Assembly (NCBI RefSeq): GCF_009852415.1 | Contig: NZ_WOXS01000002.1 | Location: 1,696,501-1,760,500, forward strand | Source: Streptomyces sp. Tu 3180 | Lineage (GTDB): Bacteria > Actinomycetota > Actinomycetes > Streptomycetales > Streptomycetaceae | DNA length: 64,000 bases | Reading direction: 5' to 3' | In this document: piece after piece, positions 9,040-20,156 of the stretch | Layout of the letters: each line of letters begins with the position of its first letter | How positions within the stretch are numbered: position 1 is the stretch's first letter | Position numbers and translations under genes: made by a program | The notes under the pieces: generated by a model | Told to the model about the DNA's origin: nothing | The model's database searches: none | The model's input: the letters and a program-made list of their open reading frames with translations, nothing else

Positions 9040-10395
9040 TCAGGACCGCTTCCGACCGAGGTGCTTCCTGGTCCACGCCACGGCGTCCGCGTACCGGGCC
9101 TCGGCGCCGTGCCGGGTGGGTTCGTAGTACTGGCGGTCCTTGAGGGCGTCCGGGGCGTACTGCTGCTCGGCGATGCCCTCGGGCAGGTCGTGGGGGTACA
9201 CGTACCCCTGGGCGTGCCCCAGTTTGGCCGCGCCCTTGTAGTGCCCGTCGCGCAGGTGCGGCGGCACGGGTCCGGCCAGGCCCTTGCGCACGTCGTCGAG
9301 GGCGGCGCCGATCGCGGTGGTGGCCGCGTTGGACTTGGGCGCCAGGGCGAGGGCGATGGTGGCGTGGCTGAGGGTGAGGGCGGCCTCGGGGAAGCCGATC
9401 ATGGCCACGGCCTGGGCGGCGGCGACCGCGATCGGCAGGGCGTTCGGGTCGGCGAGGCCGATGTCCTCGCTGGCGGAGATCATCAGGCGGCGGGCGATGA
9501 AGCGGGGGTCCTCGCCGGCCTCGATCATGCGGGCCAGGTAGTGCAGGGCGGCGTCCACGTCGGAGCCGCGGATGGACTTGATCAGGGCGCTGGCGACGTC
9601 GTAGTGCTGGTCGCCGTCGCGGTCGTACTTCACCGCCGCCCGGTCGACCGTCTCCTCCAGGGTGGTCAGGGCGATCTCCGCCTCGCCCTTGTCGAGTGCG
9701 GCCCCGGCGGCGGCCTCCAGCGCGGTCAGCGCGCGGCGGGCGTCGCCGCCGGCGATGCGCAGGAGGTGGCTCTCGGTGTCCCCGGGGAGGGTGACGGCGC
9801 CCTTCAGGCCCCGCTCGTCGGTGAGCGCGCGCTTCAGCAGGTCCCGGATGTCGTCGTCGGTGAGGGGTTCGAGGGTGAGCAGCAGGGACCGGGACAGCAG
9901 CGGGGAGATGACCGAGAAGTACGGGTTCTCGGTGGTCGCGGCGATCAGGGTGACCCAGCGGTTCTCCACCGCCGGGAGCAGGGAGTCCTGCTGGGCCTTG
10001 CTGAAGCGGTGGATCTCGTCGAGGAAGAGGACGGTCTCCTGGCCGTACCCGCCCGAGGCGCGGCGGGCGCCGTCGATGACCGCGCGGACCTCCTTGACGC
10101 CCGCGGTGATCGCCGACAGTTCGACGAAGCGCTTGTTGGTGGCCTTGGAGACGACGTAGGCCAGGGTCGTCTTGCCGGTGCCGGGCGGACCCCACAGGAT
10201 CACCGAGGAGGGTCCCGCGGGACCCGAGGCGCCCTCTCCGACCAGTCTGCGCAGGGGGGAGCCCGGCTTCAGCAGGTGCTGCTGGCCCACCACCTCGTCG
10301 AGGGTGCGCGGGCGCATCCGGACCGCCAGGGGGCTGCCGGTCGGGTCCTTCTCCTGGCGTTCTTCTGCTGCGGCGGTGAACAGGTCGGGCTCCAC
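9040..10395 (-). CDS. rarA: Replication-associated recombination protein A (AAA+ ATPase)
   Basis: A 451-aa RarA/MgsA/WRNIP1-family clamp-loader-like ATPase acting at stalled replication forks. The N-terminus has [17 protein letters not shown], followed by Walker A ([10 protein letters not shown]), Walker B ([10 protein letters not shown]), a sensor 1 stretch ([13 protein letters not shown]) and the C-terminal MgsA tetramerisation domain ([23 protein letters not shown]). Length and motifs are complete. It is preceded by the VKOR gene on the same strand and followed by rpsD. Confidence 0.95.
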   Translation of the reverse strand: MEPDLFTAAAEERQEKDPTGSPLAVRMRPRTLDEVVGQQHLLKPGSPLRRLVGEGASGPAGPSSVILWGPPGTGKTTLAYVVSKATNKRFVELSAITAGVKEVRAVIDGARRASGGYGQETVLFLDEIHRFSKAQQDSLLPAVENRWVTLIAATTENPYFSVISPLLSRSLLLTLEPLTDDDIRDLLKRALTDERGLKGAVTLPGDTESHLLRIAGGDARRALTALEAAAGAALDKGEAEIALTTLEETVDRAAVKYDRDGDQHYDVASALIKSIRGSDVDAALHYLARMIEAGEDPRFIARRLMISASEDIGLADPNALPIAVAAAQAVAMIGFPEAALTLSHATIALALAPKSNAATTAIGAALDDVRKGLAGPVPPHLRDGHYKGAAKLGHAQGYVYPHDLPEGIAEQQYAPDALKDRQYYEPTRHGAEARYADAVAWTRKHLGRKRS

Positions 10396-10410
10396 GCTGA
10401 AACCCTAAAG

Positions 10411-10438
10411 GACCGCGCCGGCGGCGCGGGGCGCGGTC
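10411..10438 (-). terminator. Terminator hairpin after the VKOR gene
   Basis: The arms GACCGCGCC (10411-10419) and GGCGCGGTC (10430-10438) form a 9-bp stem. It overlaps the last codon of the VKOR gene and lies just before rarA. Confidence 0.45.
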
Positions 10439-11102
10439 AGCTGGTCCAGAAGTCCCACCAGCGGGTCAGGACCAGCATCCCGATGATGCCGATGTGCAGG
10501 ACCGGCAGGACCCAGGTGAACTCGCCGAAGAAGCCCTTCAGCCAGCCGGGGGCGGGCAGGAACCCCTTGCGGACGTTGAACGACGTCACGTACCAGAACA
10601 TGACGATCGTGGCGACCCAGGCCAGGCAGCACCACAGGCACAGGGCGTTGATCCGGTACAGGGACTGGAACGTCAGCCAGGCGCAGAAGACGGTGCCGAA
10701 GAGCGTGCCCGCGTTGAAGGTGAGCCAGTACCAGCGCGGGAAGCGGGCGCCGGCGAGCAGGCTCACGCCGACGCAGACGACGATGCCGTAGGTGACCAGG
10801 CCGAGCATCGGGTTGGGGAACCCGAAGACGGAGGCCTGGTCGCTCTCCATCACGCTGCCGCAGGAGACGACGGGGTTGAGGCTGCACCCGGGCGTGAACG
10901 TCTCGCCCTTGACCTTGGCCTCGAGGAGCTTGAACTTGTCGAGCGTGATCACCCACGCGGCGAGCACACCGGCCGCACCGGTGATCACCAGGAGCAGGGC
11001 GAGGGCCCGGCTCGCGCCCTCCTTCCGCGGCGCGGCGGCGCGCTCCGGCGAGGGGGAGGACTCGGGCTCCATGGCGACGTCCTTGACTGTCGTCTTGCTC
11101 AT
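10437..11102 (-). CDS. Vitamin K epoxide reductase (VKOR) family membrane protein
   Basis: A 221-aa integral membrane thiol oxidoreductase that would reoxidise a DsbA-type partner using quinone. It has four to five hydrophobic helices, the conserved loop cysteines C73 and C81 (NPVVSCGSV) and the quinone-side CLWC motif (C155, C158). The N-terminal 30 residues are charged and cytosolic. The ATG at 11102 is chosen because family similarity begins near there; the frame stays open to 11255 without recognisable sequence. In actinobacteria VKOR replaces DsbB. Confidence 0.9.
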   Translation of the reverse strand: MSKTTVKDVAMEPESSPSPERAAAPRKEGASRALALLLVITGAAGVLAAWVITLDKFKLLEAKVKGETFTPGCSLNPVVSCGSVMESDQASVFGFPNPMLGLVTYGIVVCVGVSLLAGARFPRWYWLTFNAGTLFGTVFCAWLTFQSLYRINALCLWCCLAWVATIVMFWYVTSFNVRKGFLPAPGWLKGFFGEFTWVLPVLHIGIIGMLVLTRWWDFWTS

Positions 11103-11310
11103 CACGCCGATTCCGTCACTAGAGAGTGTGGACCTGCTTCGGGCAGGGCCATTGTGCCGCACGGGGCTGTGGATCCGCCGTTCGCCGGGCACAAGGGCAC
11201 ACGGACGTTCGCCGTGGGCGTCCGGTTTCGGCCGACGCGCGCGGCACGACCGCACACGTGCTCCATCCGGCGTCCCCGGGAGGGTGATCCGGCGTGCGGG
11301 GAGTGGACGA

Positions 11311-11340
11311 AGGCGCCGGACGCCCGGGCGTCCGGCGCCT
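11311..11340 (-). terminator. hisS terminator (perfect 30-base palindrome)
   Basis: Bases 11311-11340 read identically on both strands: 15 bp from AGGCGCCGGA outward, no unpaired bases, centre CCCGGG. It lies 11 bp past the hisS stop codon. GC-rich hairpins without a U tract are usual terminators in Streptomyces. Confidence 0.7.
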
Positions 11341-11351
11341 CGCGCGCCGTG

Positions 11352-12614
11352 TCAGCCGAGCCGTGACTCCAGTTCCGCGACGATCTCGTTCACCCCGACC
11401 GCCGTCTGCTCGCCGGACTCCATGTCCTTGAGCTGGACGACGCCCTCGGCGAGGTCGCGTTCGCCCAGCACCAGGGCGTAGCGGGCGCCCGAGCGGTTGG
11501 CGGCCTTCATCGCGGCCTTCAGGCCCTTGTCGCCGTAGGAGAAGTCCGCGGCGACGCCGTTCTTGCGCAGCTCGGTGACCTTCGCGAACAGCACCCGGCG
11601 GGCCTCCTCGCCGAGCGGGACGGCGAACACGCTGGTGGTGGCGGGCAGTTCGAGCTCGACGCCCTCCGCCTCCAGGGCCAGCACGGTGCGGTCGACGCCG
11701 AGCGCCCAGCCGACGGACGGCAGCGCGGGGCCGCCGATCATCTCGGACAGGCCGTCGTAGCGGCCGCCGCCGCCCACCGCGGACTGCGAGCCCAGGCCGT
11801 CGTGGACGAACTCGAAGGTGGTGCGCGTGTAGTAGTCCAGGCCGCGCACCAGCTTGGGGTCGTCCTCGAAGGCCACGCCCGCGGCCGTGATCAGCTCGCG
11901 GACCTCCTCGTGGTACGCCTTGCAGGCGTCGCAGAGGTAGTCGCGCAGCAGGGGGGCTCCGGTCAGCTGCTTCTGCACCGACTCCCGCTTGTCGTCCAGC
12001 ACGCGCAGCGGGTTGATCTCCGCGCGGCGCAGGGTGTCCTCGTCCAGGTCCAGGCCGCGCAGGAAGTCCTGCAGCGCGGCCCGGTAGACCGGGCGGCACT
12101 CCTTGTCGCCGAGGCTGTTGAGCAGGATGCGGAAGTCGCTCAGGCCCAGCGAGCGGTACGCCTGGTCGGCCAGGATGATCAGCTCGGCGTCCAGGGCCGG
12201 GTCCTCCGCGCCGATCGCCTCGGCGCCGACCTGGGAGAAGTGGCGGTAGCGGCCCTTCTGGGGGCGCTCGTAGCGGTAGTACGAGCCGGAGTACCAGAGC
12301 TTGACCGGGAGGTTGCCCGCCTTGTGCAGGTTGGCCTCCAGGGCGGCGCGCAGCACGGAGGCCGTGCCCTCGGGGCGCAGGGCGAGCCGGTCGCCGCCCT
12401 TGGTCTCGAAGGCGTACATCTCCTTGGTCACGATGTCGGTGGACTCGCCGACACCGCGCGCGAAGAGCTCCACGTTCTCGAAGCCGGGGGTCTCGATGTA
12501 GCCGTAGCCGGAGCCCCGCAGCGGGGCGGCGATGGCCTCGCGCACGGCGAGGTACTTGGCGCTGTCCGGCGGGATCAGGTCGTACGTGCCCTTGGGGGCC
12601 TTGAAGGTGCTCAC
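11352..12614 (-). CDS. hisS: Histidyl-tRNA synthetase
   Basis: Class II synthetase of 420 aa. It has class II motif 1 near the N-terminus ([11 protein letters not shown]), motif 2 [17 protein letters not shown], the histidine-specific [15 protein letters not shown] and motif 3 GGGGRYDGL...GWALGVDR. The C-terminal anticodon-binding domain is also present. It starts 12 bp after the stop of the upstream MBL hydrolase gene, which fits a two-gene operon ending at the palindrome. Confidence 0.98.
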   Translation of the reverse strand: MSTFKAPKGTYDLIPPDSAKYLAVREAIAAPLRGSGYGYIETPGFENVELFARGVGESTDIVTKEMYAFETKGGDRLALRPEGTASVLRAALEANLHKAGNLPVKLWYSGSYYRYERPQKGRYRHFSQVGAEAIGAEDPALDAELIILADQAYRSLGLSDFRILLNSLGDKECRPVYRAALQDFLRGLDLDEDTLRRAEINPLRVLDDKRESVQKQLTGAPLLRDYLCDACKAYHEEVRELITAAGVAFEDDPKLVRGLDYYTRTTFEFVHDGLGSQSAVGGGGRYDGLSEMIGGPALPSVGWALGVDRTVLALEAEGVELELPATTSVFAVPLGEEARRVLFAKVTELRKNGVAADFSYGDKGLKAAMKAANRSGARYALVLGERDLAEGVVQLKDMESGEQTAVGVNEIVAELESRLG

Positions 12615-12626
12615 GGAAGTCTCTCG

Positions 12627-13343
12627 TCACATTCCTCGTCGGGGAGCCTCGGCGGCGCCGCGTCCTTGGCGGTCTGCCGCCACCTGCCGCAGGTACGGGT
12701 TGGTGGCGCGCTCCTGGCCGATGGTCGTCTGGGGGCCGTGGCCGGACAGCACCACGGTCGAGTCGTCGAGCGGCAGGCACACGCGGGCCAGCGAGTCGAG
12801 CATCTCGGCCATGTCACCGCCGGGCAGGTCGGTGCGTCCGATGGAGCCGGCGAACAGCAGGTCGCCCGAGAAGAACACCGGCGGGATGTCCGCCGCCTCG
12901 GGCAGGCCGAAGGTCACCGACCCCTTGGTATGGCCGGGCGCGTGCGCGACGGTGAGCTCCAGGCCCGCCAGTTCCAGCTTCGCGCCGTCGGTCAGCTCGC
13001 GGACGTCGTCCGGCTCCCCCACGGTCAGCTCGCCCATCAGCGGCATCCCGATGGAGCGGCCCAGCGACTTCTCGGGGTCGCTCATCATGTACCGGTCCTC
13101 GGGGTGGATCCAGGCCGGCACGTCGTGCGCTCCGCAGACCGGGACGACCGAGGCGACGTGGTCGATGTGGCCGTGGGTGAGGATGACGGCGACCGGCTTG
13201 AGCCGGTGCTTGCGGACCGCCTCCTCCACTCCGGGAGCGGCCTGGTGGCCGGGGTCGATGATCACGCACTCCTCACCGGCGGCGGGGGCGACGAGATAAC
13301 AGTTCGTCCCCCAGGCCCCGGCGGGGAACCCGGCAATGAGCAC
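12627..13343 (-). CDS. MBL-fold (glyoxalase II-like) metallohydrolase
   Basis: A 238-aa metallo-beta-lactamase-fold hydrolase. It carries the metal-binding THGHIDH motif, further ligands in HAPGHTKGS and FSGDLLF, and a late LSGHGP. The family includes hydroxyacylglutathione hydrolase, but Streptomyces uses mycothiol, so the thioester substrate is unknown. The GTG at 13343 has GAAGGACG just upstream. It is co-directional with hisS and divergent from the cyclophilin gene. Confidence 0.9.
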   Translation of the reverse strand: MLIAGFPAGAWGTNCYLVAPAAGEECVIIDPGHQAAPGVEEAVRKHRLKPVAVILTHGHIDHVASVVPVCGAHDVPAWIHPEDRYMMSDPEKSLGRSIGMPLMGELTVGEPDDVRELTDGAKLELAGLELTVAHAPGHTKGSVTFGLPEAADIPPVFFSGDLLFAGSIGRTDLPGGDMAEMLDSLARVCLPLDDSTVVLSGHGPQTTIGQERATNPYLRQVAADRQGRGAAEAPRRGM

Positions 13344-13527
13344 GATCGTCCTTCGTTTGTGTCGGTACGGGAGGCTTGCGGCGGGACTGCGCCCGTGGTC
13401 AGAGCCTACCGGCGCTGCCGATTCCTCAGCGAACCCATATACGGTACGGGGCACACGCAGGCGGTCGGCTCACCGCACGCACGCACGCGTACCGGCCGGC
13501 ACACGAGACGCATGAGGAGACAACCCG

Positions 13528-14343
13528 GTGGTCAGCCAGGAACAGCGGCGGCGTCAGCTCGCCCGGGAGAAGTTCTTGCGGCAGCAGCAGCGGCGCACCG
13601 AGGCGCGGCGCAAGGCGCGGATGCGCAACTCGGTGATCGCTTCCGTGCTCGGTGTGGTCCTGATCGGCAGCGTCGCGCTGTACACGACCGGGGCGCTCGA
13701 GCAGGACGACGACCAGGCCAACGCGAGCGCGGAGGCCACGCCGAGCGCGCCCAGCAAGGCGCCGGACCCGTGCGACAAGCCGGCCGCGGGCAAGGTCAAG
13801 ACGCAGACCTGGAAGAAGGAGCCGGCGATGTCCATCGACAAGTCGGCGAAGTACACCCTGGAGCTCGACACGACCTGCGGCACGATAGACGTGGCGCTGA
13901 AGGCGTCGGCCGCGCCGCACACCGTCAACTCCTTCGACTTCCTCGCCGGGAAGGGCTACTTCGACCACACCAAGTGCCACCGGCTGACCACCAACGGCAT
14001 CTACGTGCTGCAGTGCGGTGACCCGACGGGCACCGGCACCGGTGGTCCCGGCTACACGATCCCGGACGAGAACCTGAAGGACAAAACCCTGAAGGACAAC
14101 GTCTATCCGGCGGGCACGGTCGCGATGGCCAACACCGGGCAGAAGAACAGTGGCGGCAGCCAGTTCTTCCTGGTCTACCAGGACAGCCAGCTCCCGCCCA
14201 GCTACACCCCGTTCGGTACCGTCTCGGAGGCCGGCATGAAGGTGCTGAAGAAGATCGCCGACGCCGGCGAGAGCACCGGGGCGGGCGACGGGGCGCCCAA
14301 CGCGACGGTCGTCATCGACAAGGCGACCGTCACCGGATCCTGA
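13528..14343 (+). CDS. Membrane-anchored cyclophilin-type peptidyl-prolyl isomerase
   Basis: A 271-aa protein. The N-terminus is strongly basic and helical (residues 1-32), followed by one membrane anchor (SVIASVLGVVLIGSVAL), a Ser/Ala/Pro linker and an extracytoplasmic cyclophilin domain (residues ~105-270). Active-site-like elements include FDHTKCHRL, GGPGYTIPDE, MANTGQKNSGGSQFF and FGTV. The usual RxxxxF of cyclophilins is altered (HRLTTNGIYVLQCGDP). The GTG start follows GAGGAG. The neighbour order hisS-MBL-PPIase-rel is conserved with mycobacteria (ppiB). Confidence 0.93.
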   Translation: MVSQEQRRRQLAREKFLRQQQRRTEARRKARMRNSVIASVLGVVLIGSVALYTTGALEQDDDQANASAEATPSAPSKAPDPCDKPAAGKVKTQTWKKEPAMSIDKSAKYTLELDTTCGTIDVALKASAAPHTVNSFDFLAGKGYFDHTKCHRLTTNGIYVLQCGDPTGTGTGGPGYTIPDENLKDKTLKDNVYPAGTVAMANTGQKNSGGSQFFLVYQDSQLPPSYTPFGTVSEAGMKVLKKIADAGESTGAGDGAPNATVVIDKATVTGS

Positions 14344-14370
14344 CCCCCAACTGCGGAATTTCGGTCGCGC

Positions 14371-14390
14371 GGGATGCGGACAGGCATCCC
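14371..14390 (+). terminator. Small hairpin after the cyclophilin gene
   Basis: GGGATGC (14371-14377) pairs with GCATCCC (14384-14390) around a 6-nt loop, 28 bp past the stop codon. The short stem makes this a weak terminator candidate. Confidence 0.35.
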
Positions 14391-14481
14391 GTCGGTCGCC
14401 TATGTTGGCCGTGACGAAACTGTGGACGATGCCCGGGGGAGCTTCGAGGCCCCTTCGACGGCATCACGTGGAGGAGGCGCT

Positions 14482-15711
14482 GTGAGCAGCGACCCGTGGG
14501 GCCGCGTCGACGAGACGGGGACCGTGTACGTGCGTACGGCCGACGGCGAGAAGGTCGTCGGTTCCTGGCAGGCCGGCTCTCCCGATGAGGCGCTGGCCTA
14601 CTTCGAGCGCAAGTACGAGGGCCTGGTTGTCGAGATCGGCCTCCTCGAGAAGCGAGTGAAGACCACCGACCTGTCGTCCAAGGACGCGCTGACCGCGATC
14701 GAGCACCTGCGGGAGCAGGTCGACGCCCACCACGCGGTCGGTGACCTGGACGCCCTCAGGGCCCGGCTGGACAAGCTCGTGAAGCTGGTGGAGGCGCGTC
14801 GCGAGGAGCGCAAGGCGCAGCGGGCCCGGCAGTCCGACGAGGCGCGCCAGGCCAAGGAGTCGCTGGTCACCGAGGCGGAGGAGCTGGCGCAGTCCGACCA
14901 GTGGCGGGCCGCCGGCGAGCGGCTGCGGGCCCTGGTGGACACCTGGAAGGGCCTGCCGCGGCTGGACCGGAAGTCCGACGACGAGCTGTGGCACCGGTTC
15001 TCGCACGCGCGCTCGGTGTTCTCCAAGCGGCGCAAGCAGCACTTCGCGCAGTTGGACGCGCAGCGCGAGGAGGCCCGCCGGACCAAGGAGCGGCTGGTCG
15101 CCGAGGCCGAGTCGCTGTCGGGCTCGACGGACTGGGGTGCGACCGCGGCGCGCTACCGCGAGCTGATGTCGGAGTGGAAGGCCGCGGGTCGCGCGCAGCG
15201 CGAGCACGAGGAGGACCTGTGGAACCGCTTCCGCGGTGCGCAGGACGTCTTCTTCGCCGCCCGCAGCTCGGTGTTCGCCGAGCGCGACGCGGAGCAGGCC
15301 GAGAACCTCAAGCTCAAGGAGGAGCTGGCCGGGGAGGCCGAGAAGCTCCTGCCGATCACGGACCTGAAGGCCGCGCGGGCCGCGTTCCGCGCGATCAACG
15401 AGCGCTGGGAGGCCATCGGCCACGTGCCGCGGGACGCCCGGCCGAGGGTCGAGGGCCGGATGCACACCGTGGAGCGGGCCCTGCAGGAGGCCGAGGAGGC
15501 CGAGTGGCGCCGGACGAACCCGGAGGCACGCGCGCGTGCCGAGGGTCTGACCGGCCAGCTCCAGGCCGCCGTGGACAAGCTGAAGGGCCAGATCGAGCAG
15601 GCCCGGGCGCAGGGCAACACCGCCAAGGCGGAGAAGCTGGAGCGGGAGCTGGAGGGCCGCCAGGCCCTGCTGGACCAGGCGCTGAAGGGTCTCCAGGAGT
15701 TCGGCGGCTGA
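14482..15711 (+). CDS. DUF349 domain-containing protein
   Basis: A 409-aa, highly charged, helical and largely coiled-coil protein of unknown function. It contains three DUF349 repeats, each with a W...L...W core: QWRAAGERLRALVDTWKGLP, DWGATAARYRELMSEWKAAG and DLKAARAAFRAINERWEAIG. A C-terminal heptad stretch follows (LEGRQALLDQALKGLQEFGG). The GTG at 14482 is preceded by GGAGGAGG; the frame is open to 14374 but unlikely to be translated. It is convergent with rel. Confidence 0.9.
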   Translation: MSSDPWGRVDETGTVYVRTADGEKVVGSWQAGSPDEALAYFERKYEGLVVEIGLLEKRVKTTDLSSKDALTAIEHLREQVDAHHAVGDLDALRARLDKLVKLVEARREERKAQRARQSDEARQAKESLVTEAEELAQSDQWRAAGERLRALVDTWKGLPRLDRKSDDELWHRFSHARSVFSKRRKQHFAQLDAQREEARRTKERLVAEAESLSGSTDWGATAARYRELMSEWKAAGRAQREHEEDLWNRFRGAQDVFFAARSSVFAERDAEQAENLKLKEELAGEAEKLLPITDLKAARAAFRAINERWEAIGHVPRDARPRVEGRMHTVERALQEAEEAEWRRTNPEARARAEGLTGQLQAAVDKLKGQIEQARAQGNTAKAEKLERELEGRQALLDQALKGLQEFGG

Positions 15712-15727
15712 GGTCGCGCACGTCGCT

Positions 15728-15780
15728 CACACGCGGGAGGGGCTCCCGTACCTCGGGTACGGGAGCCCCTCCCGCGTGTG
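15728..15780. terminator. Strong two-way terminator between the DUF349 gene and rel
   Basis: A 25-bp perfect stem (15728-15752 with 15756-15780) closes a 3-nt TCG loop. It sits between the two converging genes, 17 bp from the DUF349 stop and 12 bp from the rel stop, so it can serve both strands. Confidence 0.85.
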
Positions 15781-15791
15781 TCAGCCGCCCG

Positions 15792-18305
<2,514 letters not shown>

Positions 18306-18427
18306 GAGGACTCCTCGTGCGCGATCCGGGTCCCCCGGTCAGGCTCCGGAGACCCCATGGTAGCGATCCTGCGTCTTCCGATCGCCTTCGGAGCGGTGTG
18401 AGGACCGTCTACCCGGAAAACGCACGA

Positions 18428-18456
18428 GGCGGACGCCGGATTCCTCCGGGTCCGCC
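18428..18456 (-). terminator. Hairpin between apt and rel
   Basis: GGCGGACGCCGGA (18428-18440) pairs imperfectly with TCCGGGTCCGCC (18445-18456). It lies 42 bp past the apt stop on the minus strand and upstream of the rel start, where a separate rel promoter is expected. Confidence 0.5.
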
Positions 18457-18497
18457 CGCGTGGTGGGGAAAAGGGGCCTCTCGGTCCGTTCCGCCGG

Positions 18498-19046
18498 TCA
18501 GACGACGAGCAGCGCCTCCAGCGGTGCACCGGTCAGGGCCGGCTCCAGCCGGGCGCGGCCCCCGAGGAAGCCGAGCTCCATCAGCACGGCGAGGCCCGCG
18601 ACCTCGGCGCCCGCCCTGCGGATGAGCTGGAGCGACGCCTCGGCGGTGCCGCCGGTGGCGAGGACGTCGTCGATCACCAGGACGCGGTCGTCCCCGCTGA
18701 GGTCCTCCGCGTGCACCTCGATCTCGGCGGAGCCGTACTCCAGGTCGTACGCCTGGCTGAGGGTGGCTCCGGGGAGCTTGCCCGCCTTGCGCACGGGGAT
18801 GAAGCCGAGGCCCGCGCGGACGGCGACCGGGGCGGCGAGGATGAAGCCCCGGGCCTCCAGTCCGACGACCTTCGTGGCACCGGTGCGCTCGGCGATCCCG
18901 GCCAGGGCGTCGGTGAGCGCGGCGAACGCCGGCGGGTCCGCCAGGAGCGGGGTGATGTCCTTGAACATCACGCCCGGCTCCGGGTAGTCCGCCACGTCCC
19001 GGATGCGGCTGAGCAGCAGCGACGAGATGTCTGCGAGATCGGTCAT
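18498..19046 (-). CDS. apt: Adenine phosphoribosyltransferase
   Basis: A 182-aa type I phosphoribosyltransferase that salvages adenine to AMP. It has the PRPP-binding motif VLVIDDVLATGGTA and the Apt signatures YPEPGVMFKDITPLL and GLEARGFI. The ATG at 19046 overlaps the secF stop by 4 bp (ATGA), so the two are translationally coupled. The arrangement secD-secF-apt-rel is conserved in actinobacteria. Confidence 0.96.
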   Translation of the reverse strand: MTDLADISSLLLSRIRDVADYPEPGVMFKDITPLLADPPAFAALTDALAGIAERTGATKVVGLEARGFILAAPVAVRAGLGFIPVRKAGKLPGATLSQAYDLEYGSAEIEVHAEDLSGDDRVLVIDDVLATGGTAEASLQLIRRAGAEVAGLAVLMELGFLGGRARLEPALTGAPLEALLVV

Positions 19047-20155
19047 CGGCGCTTCCCCGGGGTCCGGCCGCGGCCGCGGCCGCGCGACGCGGGCTGGTCG
19101 CGCGGGCCGACGACGGCGGGGGCGGCCTCTTCGTCGTCGTACGTGTCGTCGGTGACCCGGGTGTCCTCGGCCTCGTCCGCGGTCGCGCCCTGGGCCCGCT
19201 TGGCCAGGACGCGCTTCTTGAGGGACTTCATCGCCGGCTCGCGCTCCTTGAGGTCGGCGACGAGCGGGGTGGCGATGAAGATCGAGGAGTACGCACCGGC
19301 GGCGAGGCCGACGAACAGCGACAGCGAGATGTCGTTCAGCATGCCGGCGCCGAGGACACCGCCGCCGATGAACAGCAGGCCCGCCACCGGCAGCAGCGCC
19401 ACCACCGTGGTGTTGACGGAGCGCACCAGGGTGCTGTTGATGGAGCGGTTGGCGATCTCGCTGTAGGTCCAGCGGGTCTGCTTGGTGATGTCCCTGGTCT
19501 GTTCCTTGAGGCTGTCGAAGACGACGACCGTGTCGTAGAGCGAGTAGCCGAGGATGGTCAGCAGACCGATCACCGTGCCCGGCGTGACCTCGAAGCCGAC
19601 GAGGGCGTAGATGCCGACGGTGATGGTGATGTCGTGGATCAGGGCGACGAACGCGGCGAGCGCCATGCGCCACTCGAAGGCGATCGCCAGGTAGATCACG
19701 ACCAGGACGAGGAAGATGCCGAGGCCCTGCCAGGCCTTGTTGGCGATCTGCTCGCCCCAGCTGGGGCCGACCAGTTCGGCGTTGATCTCCTCCGCGTCGA
19801 CCCCGAGGTCCTCGGCGAGCCTGTCCTCGATCTTGTCCGAGGTGCCGGTGTCGATGCCCGCGACCTGGATGCGCAGGCTGCCGTCACCGAGCTTCTGGAC
19901 GATGGCGTCGTGACCGGAGGCGTCCTCCGCGTACTCCTCGGCCGTGGCGACCGAGACGCTCATGTTCTTCGGCGTGGTGAAGACCGCCCCGCCCTGGAAC
20001 TCGATGCCCATGTGCAGGCCGCGCACCGCCAGGCCGACGATGGCCGTGATGGTGATCAGTATCGAGATGCCGTACCAGATCTTGCGGTTCTTGACGAAGT
20101 CGTAGCCGACCTCGCCGTGGTGCAGTCGGGCGCCGAGGGTGCCGAGCTTCGACAT
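19043..20155 (-). CDS. secF: Protein translocase subunit SecF
   Basis: A 370-aa RND-like membrane protein of the SecDF accessory complex, which uses the proton gradient to pull exported proteins out of SecYEG. There are six predicted helices. The first precedes the periplasmic loop (GISILITITAIVGLAVRG, then GIEFQGG), and later ones carry the conserved GYSLYDTVVVFD and SINSTLVRSVNTT. The C-terminal cytosolic tail (~60 aa) is Lys/Arg- then acidic-rich, longer than in E. coli. It starts 1 bp after the secD stop. Confidence 0.97.
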   Translation of the reverse strand: MSKLGTLGARLHHGEVGYDFVKNRKIWYGISILITITAIVGLAVRGLHMGIEFQGGAVFTTPKNMSVSVATAEEYAEDASGHDAIVQKLGDGSLRIQVAGIDTGTSDKIEDRLAEDLGVDAEEINAELVGPSWGEQIANKAWQGLGIFLVLVVIYLAIAFEWRMALAAFVALIHDITITVGIYALVGFEVTPGTVIGLLTILGYSLYDTVVVFDSLKEQTRDITKQTRWTYSEIANRSINSTLVRSVNTTVVALLPVAGLLFIGGGVLGAGMLNDISLSLFVGLAAGAYSSIFIATPLVADLKEREPAMKSLKKRVLAKRAQGATADEAEDTRVTDDTYDDEEAAPAVVGPRDQPASRGRGRGRTPGKRR

Positions 20156-20156
20156 C